64,000 bases of DNA from Clonostachys chloroleuca (lineage: Eukaryota; Ascomycota; Sordariomycetes; Hypocreales; Bionectriaceae). Shown piece by piece: positions 20,189-31,694 of this stretch. Location: positions 5,766,001 to 5,830,000 of the forward strand of contig JBANAY010000001.1 of assembly GCA_037952775.1 (NCBI GenBank), written 5' to 3'. The translations under genes were made by a program, and so were the position numbers. Under the pieces are notes generated by a model. It saw only the letters and a program-made list of their open reading frames with translations. It had not been told where the DNA came from and did no database searches. Numbering within the stretch: the stretch's first letter is position 1; each line of letters opens with the position of its first letter.

Positions 20189-23100
20189 CTACGCTGACTC
20201 TTCGTCAACGTCTTGATATTGTGACTGGACCGTTCTTGCCCGTTGAGCAGAAACAGCCCTCCTCTCTCTGATTACTGTCAATGTCCCGGCCAGTACCACC
20301 AAACATGTTTGTACAGTAGCGAAAACTGGTATACTCAGGATCGTGGTTTTGTCCGAGGATATCAATGTGGCCGAAATGAGCCTCCCAGCTCCCCATGCAG
20401 CGATCGACACACAGAGCAAGCCGAAGGCCTGGACCAAAGTGTCCATTTCATCAAGAATAATTACCCAAATAACTGAAAAGATGCGTAAATTAGCAAATTG
20501 GGTTCATGATGACACGAGCGCGGTAAGATTGAGGTATACTTACGTGGAAGAATAAGCAAATGCAGTCGAACAGGCACTATAAGTGATCAGTCATGATGAA
20601 TCAGAGAGCCTCACGAGTAGGACTTACGGAAAATTCCAACAATGGAGCAGAAAATCATTGACATATCTACAATAAACATCAGTAGCTGGATTCTGGAGAG
20701 AACGGGAACCTTTCCAACTAACAGAGCAGCCCTGGTAGATAGCGTGGCAAAATCTGGCTCGCCAAAATCGAAACCACAACAACCGCGGATCCCGGTAGGA
20801 GTTCCAAGAAGTGGTATAGAGGATAATGAGGAGCGTTAGAAAATATGGTCCCACTTAAAAACGCTATGATTGTGATAACTGTAGAATAAAGGACCATAAG
20901 AGGCCATGAAGATCCCTATGTTTATTGATTAGCGAACTGAAACAGGAGATATGTTCGAAGGCAACTAACTGATGTTTTCAGCCACTTTGGCCTCTCTCCG
21001 TTAATATATTTAGAAATAGCCGAAGAAGAGACAGTAACCATCCTTTCCGGTACATCTAGGGAGGGCGAATCTTGAGGCAAGCTCAGATGTGAGGAATAAA
21101 CCGTCGTCAAGACAAGGATCATGACAGAAATTGTAACATCCAGAAGGTGGTTGAGATAAAGCCGATCGTAAAGCTTGACGAATAAGCTCGCCGCACGAAA
21201 GATCTCGTTAGCCAGAACGGCCCAAGCTAGGATCTGCCATACCGCCTTCTTTTTGGAGAACCATGCCCAATGGTAGAACACCAAGCCAGCTATCGCGATG
21301 CCTATGGCAGCCCCATGCAATAACTGCAACATCAACCACAAAGGCAACATCAACCACGGTGGAAAGTTGCAGTGGCGGTTGGTCATATTCTGAAAGAAAT
21401 ACAACATCTCTAGAATAACGGATCGGGAACATTAGCCTCCACCAAGTAATATTAAGTCAGTCAGAACTTACCGCTACTGTATAAAGCCGGTGCTGTGATT
21501 TGTAACAAAACGCCTCTGCGAAAACAGACGAATGCAGCTAATTGAGCAAGTAAAATTCCAGAAAAATACGCGATACACGAATAAAAATTCTCATTTGAGA
21601 AGGACGTGTGAGAACTGAATATTTGTGTAGCGGTCTGCCAGTAATTGTTAGCCATCTAGTGATAAACTGGACAGTGCCGACCTACCACCATAATCAGAAG
21701 ATTCAGACTCCAGGGTTTGGATTTTAGTTTCGCGCTTTCTGTTATTCTGGAAACGATGCCGAGCCCATGGCCACTGGCTTCACCATCGGTCTCTGACACA
21801 GCCGTTGATGTTGAGGATGGACCGAGCGGGGTTAGGCACAAATGCAATGACCCTGTACGATGCATCAGACCGCTCATCAACGGGTCAACACGTAAGACTT
21901 TCTCGCGGTGATAAGAGCCCGTCTTGCAGTTGAAAGAGCACAAAAGGGCCCGATCAGTTCCTCCCACTTGCCCACACACGACGATGGCTACTGGAGGTGC
22001 TGTGCACCGCACCACAGTCATCGTAAGCGTTGTTGTATCGACCATGGTGAAGATCTGACCGGTGCCTTCTTTGCGGAATGTGCCCAGATTTCCACTCTGC
22101 TCGTCATCCGCAACTATCTTCTTCAGCCTCCCATGATTGAATCCCCAAATATATCGTTCGACAGTTGCAGTATCGACAGCCCCTTGAATTCCAATGACCC
22201 GGCTTTTTTCTTTATTTGCACAATAAGGTATCCCAAAAAACATGAAGGTGAAAGGGAACACAAGAGAACACACAAGAACCACCGCAGCTGATACATAGAT
22301 CAAGATAGCAAACAAGAACATTGAGTTCCTACCGTATGGGATGATGTGTGTTATCCACAGCCAGCACGGAAGGCATATCCATGCAATGTTGAAGGCCACG
22401 AGGAGTGGAGTTCTAAACCTCATGCCAGAATACTTTAGAGACGTAGAACGCTCGATTTTGTCCCAACTGATGGGCGTGGCGTAGACGTCTTGGATCACAA
22501 GGGCATCCGAATTTGTGACATCTAGTACGTGGCACGCTGGACGGAAATCTCTCAACCTCGAGCCCCAATAGTCCGATGTGTCTGACCATGGGGAGCCAGC
22601 GTGCAGCGGACCAAGGCACATCATCCGCGAGAGGATATTCCCGTCGTCAATTGCCAGGGCGAGCCGGGCAAAAGCCCTGAAACCAGAATCATTCTGGTCA
22701 ATCTGCGGTCTTTGGCTGTCTGGAAACAATCCCATAATGGCGTAGGCGACGTCTCCGGCACTGAACTGATCGGTTTTGCGACGTGCGAAGCACTCCAAGG
22801 CAATTTCAATCAGCTGTCGCGGTGTGAGGATTGCAGAAGCTTCATAGTGGTTAACCAGCTCCTTGACAGACTCCGCATCCTCCCACGCCCGTTCGGCAAA
22901 GTTTCGTTTCGCCAGCTCTTTAGGCTCCTTGGACTCGCCAAAGGCGTACAGTTTGATGCGATACTCGTTGGGGCAGAGGAGCAGCTCCGGCAATGTCCAG
23001 AGACGAGAGCCCCATTGTCGAAGCCACTGTGATGAATGTTCCGTATTGAACATCTTGGACGATCTGCTATCGTCGCCACGCAACAGATTCTTGATTTTGT

Positions 23101-24185
23101 CTTCAGCTGATGGTCCAATCGCGATTATCATAGAATGGGCCGCTCGGACAATATCGCAGATCCGATAGACGTCTTCGCTTTTGCTGCTTGACCGGGCCAC
23201 GCCATCAGAGTCGCGCACACACTCAAAGTCAAGCCAGAATGCTGGCTTGCCTGCGGCCAAAGCCGCATCCACGCCCCAGCGTGCAAGAGTCTCGCGGTCG
23301 CTCTTGGCCAATTTGCGGTTGGCATCTCGCGTTTCCTCATCTGGATACTCATATGCATCGATTTCCTCGTCGGTAGCCACTCTAAATTGCATTCGCGTGT
23401 AGGAAACAAAGATGAACTCGGTATCTGCTTGATCGCCATGCTCGTGGATGTAATCTGACACAGAAATGGTACGATATGGCGTCTCCTCGGAGCCTGTTAA
23501 AAAGCAGAGATATCTTGGCCGTAGGGAGAGCCCCCTGGTTGAGACCGGGCTTGGAATGTAGTGTGACTTCTAACGATAGGGGAGTCGGGATTCTCAGATG
23601 GGACCTGCTGCCCGCCCAATTGAATATTGGCTGAGAAGGTGGCCGCCGTGGACAGGTTCTCCTCTATGGACGATGAATGTGAAAGGGCCGTTGACAATCT
23701 ATCGTAAAAGAGCTCATACTTCAGACTGTCCGCTTCAAGAGCGTTTTTTCGGGTTCCATTCCAAGAAATCAAAGCTGGTACTCCATTTGTCCAACTAGGT
23801 AGCTACGCGTAGGGAGTTAGGAAGCGCACAAGCAATTAAGTGATATCAAATAACCTACCACAAAGCTTGTGAAGGGGGCTACAACAACCAGCCTCAAAAA
23901 CACGAGTGAAGCCGACCCGGGTGTTAACCGTCGATTTTCGGTTCCTTCCACCAGAACAGGCGATAGTATCCAATACCAGGTAGCCTGCAGCGTAGGGACA
24001 CGGGATGCAGGCATTCCCAGGCTTGTCCATGCTTGATTCTCGGGGATTTCAGGTCCGTATCGCAGGCTCTGGACAGCCAGAGGAACGAGGCTTCCATTTT
24101 CAGGATGCGGGTAATGAAGATGGCCGCAGTTTTCGTCTAAGGCGCTGGGCGCAGGCTGCTGTTGCTGTTGTGTAGACGCCGACAT
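20189..24185 (-). CDS. HET-like domain protein with polytopic membrane C-terminus
   Basis: Large membrane protein of unknown function, about 1,175-1,200 residues. Exons are 24185-23859, 23802-21686, 21634-21472, 21409-20970, 20915-20723, 20666-20628, 20576-20544 and 20472-20189. The middle contains a HET-like region: FVSYTRMQFR, AFWLDFECVRD, DVYRICDIVRAAHSMIIAIG, then RLWTLPELLL, matching the spacing of heterokaryon-incompatibility domains. Two membrane segments follow at about 22245-22385 (LLVAFNIAWICLPCWLW; MFLFAILIYVSAAVVLVCS), and about eight more lie in the last exons. The 51-nt intron 21685-21635 has GTAGGT, a GCTAACA branch and CAG, and joins what would otherwise look like two genes (a stop directly abutting an ATG at 21656/21655). 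A frame change at about 23530-23600 is unresolved: a poor intron (GTCACA...AACAG, 74 nt) or an indel. It is convergent with the aminotransferase gene. Confidence 0.65.
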
Positions 24186-24717
24186 GGTGTTAAGGCGATG
24201 AGCAACAGGCGCTCAACTCAACAACTGTGTTTCTTCGATCAACTTGGTGAAAGGGTGCGACAGATATATCAATGTGGCTTGAGAGGAGTTAATAGCCTGC
24301 CATTTCTGAGATAACGGATGAGGGAGGCTGTGTACGAAACGTCAAACATCCGCCCCATGTAACGCCGATCCCTACAAGGTGCTATTTAAAGCGACAATTG
24401 GGAGGCTTAGTAACCAGGCAACAGAGTCTCGTCACACGAGTCTGCCGGGCTTGTCGATCCCAACGATGAGATCCGTGCGGTCAGGATGGTTATAACATAT
24501 TCGGGCTCCAAATGTTCACGAATGAAGGAACAATTCCGAATCTTTCTCTGCAAAATCATTCAACATTCCTAGTAGCTACGATCTACCATCTGTTTCTTGT
24601 AATTATAATGGCCACTCAATTCAAATGAGGGTAATTGAAGGGGGTTCAAAAAAGAAAGAAAAAGTTAACTAAAACGATTATGAAAAAGAGAACTCTTCGA
24701 GGTGAGCGAACCTTCAT
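24186..24717. other. Intergenic upstream of HET-like gene
   Basis: No gene is visible. The stretch around 24566-24602 is similar to 31023-31059 (see repeat entry). A T-run in the tRNA sense (about 24684-24688) can serve as the Pol III terminator of the adjacent tRNA. Confidence 0.4.
24566..24602 (+). repeat. Short dispersed repeat, partner at 31023-31059
   Basis: The core ATTCCTAGTAGCTAC is shared exactly with 31023-31059. Flanking bases over about 37 nt match with a handful of substitutions. It may be the remnant of a larger duplicated or transposed segment. No ends or target duplications are recognisable. Confidence 0.4.
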
Positions 24718-24788
24718 GAAGCTTATCGGATTTGAACCGATGACCTTGTGGACTGGAATCACACGCGCTACCGCTGCGCCAAAGCTCC
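24718..24788 (-). tRNA. tRNA-Trp (CCA)
   Basis: The 71-nt cloverleaf on the minus strand has acceptor GGAGCTT pairing with AAGCTTC. The D-arm is GCGC...GCGC, the anticodon loop TTCCAGT (anticodon CCA), and the T-arm ATCGG-TTCAAAT-CCGAT. There is no intron at position 37/38. The top of the anticodon stem has an A-C mismatch shared by all three copies. A TTTTT follows within about 30 nt. Confidence 0.88.
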
Positions 24789-25485
24789 GAGTACCGTTGA
24801 ATTTAGCCGCGCTGTTTCAGTATAGGAAATTGACGCCAAACGATCCAACCTTGGCATGAAAAAAGGTGCGTTGAGAACAGAACAGACTACCGAAACTTTG
24901 AGGTAAGCACTGGTAGGCCCTTTCTCATTACGAGTTCCATAATGTGGTTTCTTTGACACGATAGCTGATACATTTGAGCGCGTTCCTTCCAATCATTATG
25001 ACGAGCGGTAAACAGGGAAGTCAATCTGGCAGCTTAGTGATGATACCCCGGGTTATAGTATTTAGAAGATTCCACCGCCAGCCCGCCTAAATTTAATGCT
25101 TGCGCATGTATCCGTCCATTGAAGACTTTATCTTAGCGAGGCTTCGCCAGAACTTTGTTTCATATTTATCTGCATCTGCTGACCGAACCGGTCGAAATAA
25201 TCAAGGACAAACCGGGAACCGCAGTGCTGAGTATAGGGTAGTAGCCATATTGACATGGATGTTGCCATCATCAGTCAGAAGCAAGAAGGTACAATGGTTA
25301 AAATCATCTTTATATGACATGTATATAGTCAAGGGTAGATAAAAATAAATGGTTCATGGAAGGACATCTAGGTTTAGCTGTCAATTGAATCCTTCACAGA
25401 TATATCACTTTTCGTAGACTGCAGAGGTTGAGCTAATCGCGGCTTCCGTATAATATAAACTAGCAGATCTAATTACAACAACCCA
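24789..25485. other. Spacer between tRNA-Trp copies 1 and 2
   Basis: AT-rich, with no ORF of interest. No promoter elements beyond the tRNA-internal boxes could be named. Confidence 0.4.
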
Positions 25486-25556
25486 GGAGCCTTGGCGCAG
25501 CGGTAGCGCGTGTGATTCCAGTCCACAAGGTCATCGGTTCAAATCCGATAGGCTTC
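25486..25556 (+). tRNA. tRNA-Trp (CCA), copy with compensated acceptor change
   Basis: It is identical to the minus-strand copy except for two positions: acceptor GGAGCCT now pairs with AGGCTTC, a T-A to C-G compensatory pair. This argues that pairing has been maintained by selection. A run of seven Ts starts about 8 nt downstream and fits Pol III termination. Confidence 0.9.
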
Positions 25557-25656
25557 ATTCTGAGTTTTTTTCCTGTTCTTTTTGCTCCCATCCTACTTCA
25601 ATATGGAGATTTACTCTGGTAGAACCTTGCCAAACACCACCTTCATTTGGAGCTTT

Positions 25657-25780
25657 GGAGCTTTGGCGCAGCGGTAGCGCGGTATGTAATATCTTTCTAA
25701 TCAGTCCTCGATCCCTCACCTAACAAAGAATTAGTGTGATTCCAGTCCACAAGGTCATCGGTTCAAATCCGATAAGCTTC
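25657..25780 (+). tRNA. tRNA-Trp (CCA) interrupted by a spliceosomal-intron-like insert
   Basis: The 5' part (25657-25681) and 3' part (25735-25780) together equal the 71-nt tRNA-Trp exactly. Between them, 25682-25734 (53 nt) begins GTATGT, contains CCTAAC 13 nt before the end, and ends TTAG. These are the hallmarks of a fungal spliceosomal intron, not of a tRNA intron. It sits between the D-arm and the anticodon stem (about 26/27) instead of 37/38. A TTTTT lies about 30 nt downstream. The unit TTTGGAGC is duplicated just upstream. Whether this copy is expressed is unknown; it may be a tRNA pseudogene. Confidence 0.8.
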
Positions 25781-27089
25781 ATGAAACACTTGGTTACAAA
25801 TTATTTCATTCTTTTTGCCTCCTCATCAGGAGAGAGTCAAACAAGGGTACAGTTGTCTTGGCAATTATGGATCATACCGCGCTTTCGCCTTGTGCCCATC
25901 CTCCCGGATGAAGCTGGCGATGCGATCTTGAATCTTGGCTAATATACCTCGCGCGACTTTACCCACCGGCTGAACGGTACATGGCTAATCAATACTTTGA
26001 ATATGTCTGGCAGCATCAGTCCATGCATTTCTGGATCCTATCAGCCTGTCTGGTTACGCGTCGGATGAATAGGCTGGCTTTATCAGTGTCTAACTAGGCA
26101 TTTTACACAATCACGCAAAACAATCCATAGTCAGGTTGGTGTATTATCTCGTTGAATTTTGAATTTTAGAAGCATACAGAGTCCTTGAAGTCCCTAAATA
26201 TCTTACTTTCAGCAGCTACCCTTTAAGTTTGCACTATTTCATGAGTCCTTAATTTAAGTAGGCTGAGGGACGGCGGCACAATGGTCTTATTTGATACCTC
26301 ACTAGTTCAAATGTGAGCCTTCAAGTATGAGTAGCTTCATAAAGAAGAAAAGTTTGCAATTGGGCCTAGTCCTGTTTACGTTTAGTTCATGTGCATGCCC
26401 AATCCACTCACTATTAGCATCATGTATTATCCCAGTTTCTGTAACAGAACATGGCATCCAAGGTGAAACTGAGACTTAACGCGTCATACTAGGACATGAT
26501 GCAAACTACCGGGAGTGCAAGAGACTTTTTTTTCTGAATTTTCAACCTTTTAACTTATCTAGCCCTAACTTTAAATACTACGATGACCTTGTAATATAAT
26601 TGATTTAACTCTTCTCTTTAAGCGCAGAATAATGATCTAAAATTATTTTTAAAAAGGTCTGGAGAGCGAAGATAACTGACAAACTTGATCATAATTTATC
26701 CCACTAATATGGCACTCAGCGGATTAAAAGAGTGACACTCCGTGCTTTAATCCTACCTAGATTGCAGAAGCAGGGCACTGGCCGAAATCTTTTCTCATAG
26801 AACCATTCCAACTATTAAGGTATACGTAGGAGAAAGAGAATAAGTTCAACAGCAATGAAAGCTGCCAGGGCCCGACAACTCAGCTCAATATTAAAGTATA
26901 CAGATTTCAAGTTTCAACAGAGTCATGAGTTAAAGCAATGATCTGTTGGCAGCAGGATCAAGGTTAATGTCAACATTTCTGTCGTACGCTGCGTAGTTCC
27001 AATTGATGGTCAGATAAAATGGGAATTACTCAATAATTCATGGATACTCTGCCTATCTTCAGTTTCTCAAAATGACATTCTTTTACCCG
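25781..27089. other. AT-rich intergenic, no gene seen
   Basis: No ORF over 70 codons with protein-like content occurs. A small hairpin with a TTCAAAT loop near 26299-26323 is faintly tRNA-like but lacks the other arms. Confidence 0.4.
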
Positions 27090-30000
27090 TCATCCCAGGT
27101 GAGTGCTCTCTGGCGGACCAAGTGAGGTCTGCCGATACCCTCCTACATCAACCACCAACCGTTGTACAACAACACCGGGCTCAAGAAGCCAGAGGTCCAG
27201 TGTGTGCGAACCGCTCGGGAGTTCTATCGTGCTCGCGGAAGTCCAGCCGCCAGCAATTACGGCCTCGGTCCAACCAGAAGGTTCCGAGCCCATCGGCGTG
27301 GTCGGTACAGGCTGGACAATGACCGGGGCGCCTCCATCTATGGAAAAGGCATACCGCAACACTCGGCTGGGGTCGTGATTCAGTGTCGCACCTAGGAAGA
27401 CCATTAGTTGAGGCTTCTCAACCTCCGTGAAAGTATGGAACGTGTATGTGAGCTTCGGCGCCGTGTCTGGGGATTGAGAGTCGGCAGTGACAGGCCAGGT
27501 CTTGACTCCCGACAAAGTTCGCCCGTAATGTGGGACTACCACGTAAGATAATCCATTCTTCTCCTCAATCTTGCTGTAGTGCTCAGCTTCGATAGCAACA
27601 ACTCCACCAGACTCTACATAACCACTGAAGCCAGATGGAACAGAGCGCTTATTGACAGGTAGGTTAAAGGTGATGGGCCAACTGCCGGGCGCATTCGAGG
27701 GTGTGACTTTCAGGCCAACTTCTGTTGACCCGGCTGGAGCTGCGTTCCAGTCTACTTTGATAATGCTTCGGACATCAGAAATGTTTTCCGATGTGCTTAG
27801 CGTCCCAGCCGAATTCGAAATTGTGACATATGTTTCGCTGCTGGTAATGCTGTAGGAAAATGTCCCGTTGTTACGAGTGAATATGTCAAGATAACGCTGC
27901 TCCGAACTGGGCATGTATGGATCCATGGGTAGCAGAGCTGGCACTGGATCGCCCGGGAAAGAGAAGTTACTTCCCTGAACAGACACACCCATGATACCAG
28001 ACTTGGGTACGTTGTCCTCCCCATGGTATACAAGTGGAGGGAGAGTGTTCTCCGCGGGCTCCTGCCAGTTGTCGTAGCCAATATGAGTTTGCGTCATCAT
28101 GCGATCCCATTTTCCGTCCTTGAGCGAGTGGTACCTGCTCGTGATTGCTTGATCTTCAAGGAACAGGTTCTGCACATCAGTAGCTAGTTGGTTAGTGCTC
28201 GTACGGCGCTGACGATGGCGCCAGAGGTTCAGCTCAGCTTTGATGTATAGCTCAACCACGGTCTTGCCTGCGAGGACCGGGTGCAGCACCATTTCAAAGA
28301 ACGGCGTGCGTGTCGATTGTGGTAGACTATCGTAGGTGCTCTGTGCAAGATCGAGCAGGTCTGTCCACTCAGCCAAAACGGCCTCGGCTTCGTCGTAGTA
28401 TGCTACGCTATAGGCAAACGGCTTTCGACTGAGGAGCTCGTACTTCCGGCGTAAGATTAGCTTGCCATACGTGCTCAAGATCTTTACGGTCCGTTCGGCG
28501 ATTTTTTCTTCAAATTCGGCTGCGGCCCATCGATGGATCCACCTGGTTGTGCTATCGGGGTCAGCATGGCTGGACATGTCGTATGCCATGTCTAGGAAAT
28601 GGGAAGTCGGGATTTCCTACATTTCAATATATTAGTATCGGATCAAGAATATAATGTCATGTTGAAGCATGTAGTGCTCATGCGGAGCTAGATTGTCTCC
28701 CTTACCAAAGGCTTGATGTCTCCAATGTTGGCAATCCAAATCTCACGAGCACCCTTCTCATATGCCAGCTGCATTTGCTCCCAAGTCTTTACCAACTGGA
28801 TGGTATTGATCCATTTGTAGTTCCGTGGCGCACCGACGTAGTCAAAATGATAGTAAACACCAGCACCACCTTCTCGGTTGGTCTCATTGGCCAATGGTGT
28901 TCGAAGCAGATTGCCCGCGTTATCATCCGTCCAGAGCAGAGTGACCGTTTCAGGGACTTTCATGCCTGACTGATAATATCGGCCTACTTCCTATTGAGGA
29001 ATTAGGCCTGCCAGGAAAGAGAAGTGTCTATACAGAAGCTGCTCGATAGACTTACCTTGTAAAGTACCCACGTTTGAGGGATGTCTGTCAGATTCTCATT
29101 CAAGATGTCTTCCAAAAGAGATTGCTGTACACTGATGATTTCAACCAGCGAGTCAGCAGTCAAAGTGGGCGAAGCAGCATCTCCAGATCCCCTCATGCCA
29201 AGAGTATACATGGTCTCCCAATTCTTAGCACGCTCCACGCCGCCTTCAAAGAATTTGGTGATCTCCTCTTTGTTGTCGATCCAATCCCAATTCCCCTCAA
29301 CCTCCCGCTGTTGCTCCCTTTCCGACCGGGCCATCGGCTCATGGTGGCTCGTACCGACGACAACACCGTACTCGTCGGCTAGCCTGCCATTCGCTTCATC
29401 ATCGACGTAGAAGGCGCTCCCCCACATAGCTGGCCATATGTAGTTCGCCCGAAGCCGGAGACATAGTTCAAACACTAACTTGTAGAATTCGCTATTGAAT
29501 GGTCGACCGCTCGGTGTCAGCCCAAAGTTTTTCTCTGCCCATCCTGTTAAGGCAGGCGCTTCATCGTTGATAAAGAAGCCCCGATATTTTATGGAGGGAG
29601 GCCCTTGAACTTTCCGCGCATTGCGAGCCCAGATGCCAGTCTTAGTCTTGGGCGGCACATCTGCCCACCAATGCCACGGCGAAACTCCAATCGTTTGGGA
29701 AATATCGTACAGACCGTACACTGTTCCCCTCCTATCGCTCCCAGCAACGACAAGGGCCCAAGGGATACTAGATGTCACGTCCTCGACGAGAACTGTGGTA
29801 TAGGACTCCCATTTGCCATCAATTTCGGAAACGTCGATTTTGCCGGCGTCAACCAACTTGTCGATGAGAGTAGAATGGCCGACAGTTCCTGCAATAATGA
29901 TGGGTGTAGTGCCATTTCGAGAACCCGGGTGCTGGTCGAATTCTTTGAGCGTACCATTAACGCCGACAACCCGGCCAAAGTCTAGAGCGAGATCTCGTGC

Positions 30001-30174
30001 AGTGCGTGTAATGGCTCGGAAATCGCCAGAAGAGATCCAAATTTCCGGGGCCGTGCTTGTATCAGCCAGCTTATATTCGCTGATGCCATCTTGAAAGGCG
30101 AGTAGATCTTGCTGAGCTAACGTCAAGCCCAAAAGAAAGCCAACCACTGCTATGAGGCGTGGGATGAACACCAT
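27090..30174 (-). CDS. Secreted GH115 xylan alpha-1,2-glucuronidase
   Basis: Predicted extracellular enzyme removing (4-O-methyl-)glucuronic acid side chains from xylan. Exons are 30174-29056, 28990-28706 and 28616-27090, all phase 0, giving 976 residues, the expected size of the family. The N-terminus MVFIPRLIAVVGFLLGLTLAQ is a clear signal peptide. GH115-type segments include TVYGLYDISQTIGVSPWHWWADV, KYRGFFINDEAPALTGW, LRANYIWPAMWGSAFYVDD and VTLLWTDDNAGNLLR. A C-terminal beta-rich domain with VAIEAEHYSK completes the fold. The second intron has a good branch site (ATACTAAT). It is intact, with no neighbour of the same pathway. The family assignment is strong; exact substrate is inferred. 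Confidence 0.9.
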
Positions 30175-31022
30175 TTTGGGTACGGAAAAGCTACCTCAGT
30201 AAAGGTCGACGATCAAATACGCCTATAGTAAGAAGAGAAGAAGGATCTGATAGCTTTATAATTTCCTAGCTGTAACTAGACATCACTGGGAGTGATTATG
30301 GCGTGAAAGCAAGGAAGACAATCTAAGAATGACTCCCCGCAGATTAAGCTTGGCTTACCCCCGGGGGCCTAATTTGCCTCACATCTCTCCACTCGAAAGG
30401 AGATGTCATCATTCGATATGGTAACCATAATTTTAGCCGGTTATGGTTATTTTACTCCAAGTCGGTACTCTGGCCACTGCCACTTTCCAGACACGTTGGT
30501 AGGGTACTGACTTATGGAATTAGCCTGTATTGATCTCTATCCCAGGTCCCAGCATTGAGCCCATATTTAGCCTGAGAATAGAACAAAACATCAACTTTGG
30601 GACAAGCGCTCGCTGGGAAGGCGGGGTGTCATGCAAGAAGACTCGACGCATTTGGGAAACATAGAGGCGTTCCCGGAAAGGATTGAGGGCTAGATTAGAG
30701 CTTAGATGGCGACCGCAATGTAGTATTTCACCCAAGTCACCGTAGGTGACATACTCAAGAGCTCGAATATCGGTTAAATGCATGTGACCGGTGATACAGT
30801 AGCCAAGGTTAGACAGATCTGTGTGGCTAGCAACCGCTATACGACCATACCCTAGCAGCGGCCCGTTTAGATATGGGGGGCTTACGGAGCTGGCTGGGCC
30901 GAATGAGACGGTGACTGAGGGATCATTGCCCAAGGTGGGTATTTCACATGTGCAGAGATAAAAAAGTACATATTTTTACCAAGGAGCTGTCAGTGCTGAA
31001 TTTTTACCAAATTAATTGCATT

Positions 31023-31059
31023 CCAATATTCCTAGTAGCTACAATCTATCAGCTGCTTC
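31023..31059 (+). repeat. Short dispersed repeat, partner at 24566-24602
   Basis: Second copy of the roughly 37-nt segment with the ATTCCTAGTAGCTAC core. Confidence 0.4.
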
Positions 31060-31319
31060 TTGCTTTGCCTCCTCGCCTTTATGGGTTTTGGTATCCAAAG
31101 AACCTGTATCCGAACCAATGTCCCAAGACCGCCAGACACCATGAAACTCGGTGGGCAACTGCATCAGAAAGAAAACGCCTTGATTTATCCACTCTAGCTA
31201 AAACCAAAAATATCAAGGAGAAGACAATGTTTATCGGTTTTTACACATTGTATGCACAGACATAGGAAAGATAAATTGACAAAGGGAATTGGAGTCTCCA
31301 GTGATAAGGAAATAAAGAC

Positions 31320-31350
<31 letters not shown>

Positions 31351-31620
31351 CCAAGTAGTCCAAACAGAAAGACAAACAAGAACAGATAAAAAAAAAAAAA
31401 AGGAGAAAATGCAATATGAAAAGATCCCAAAAATGCTCATTTCGCAAACACCGTGCTTCGCTTCCGGTACAACGTGATGACCTTGTTTCTCGACTTGCGT
31501 CTCCTGGTCCGCCGAAATATCTAAAACACGACCAATCAAACAAAAAAAAAAAAATCTTGGAAATATCTCACATGACATGTATTAATCAATCATGAAGTCG
31601 TTATTAGTAGTTAATGCTGG

Positions 31621-31640
31621 TGCTTGCTTGCTTGCTTGCT
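31621..31640. repeat. (TGCT)5 microsatellite
   Basis: Five perfect TGCT units are followed immediately by ten As. Confidence 0.95.
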
Positions 31641-31694
31641 AAAAAAAAAAGTGAAGATCATAAAATGCAATTGTTACAGTGGTGGGAACAGTCT

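Larger units (their letters stand above)
30175..31694. other. Intergenic with poly-A tracts and a microsatellite
   Basis: An A tract of about 28 nt lies at 31321-31348, with shorter A runs near 31389, 31541 and 31641. (TGCT)5 lies at 31621-31640. The minus-strand ORF 30933-30520 (137 codons) has no family I recognise and is not called. The region holds the GH115 promoter and the 3' flank of the coiled-coil gene. Confidence 0.5.

Noticed and set aside
21461..21655. Separate membrane-protein gene starting at 21655
   Set aside because: Its ATG abuts the HET-like stop, and a strong intron with a CTAAC branch point links the two reading frames; a single gene is more likely.
26299..26323. Hairpin resembling a tRNA T-arm
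   Set aside because: No D-arm, anticodon arm or acceptor can be folded around it.
30520..30933. 137-codon minus-strand ORF
   Set aside because: No recognisable family, no splice partners and no signal; could be chance.
31321..31348. Poly-A tract as a retroposition scar
   Set aside because: No target duplication or coding remnant beside it; several other A runs nearby suggest simple-sequence expansion.
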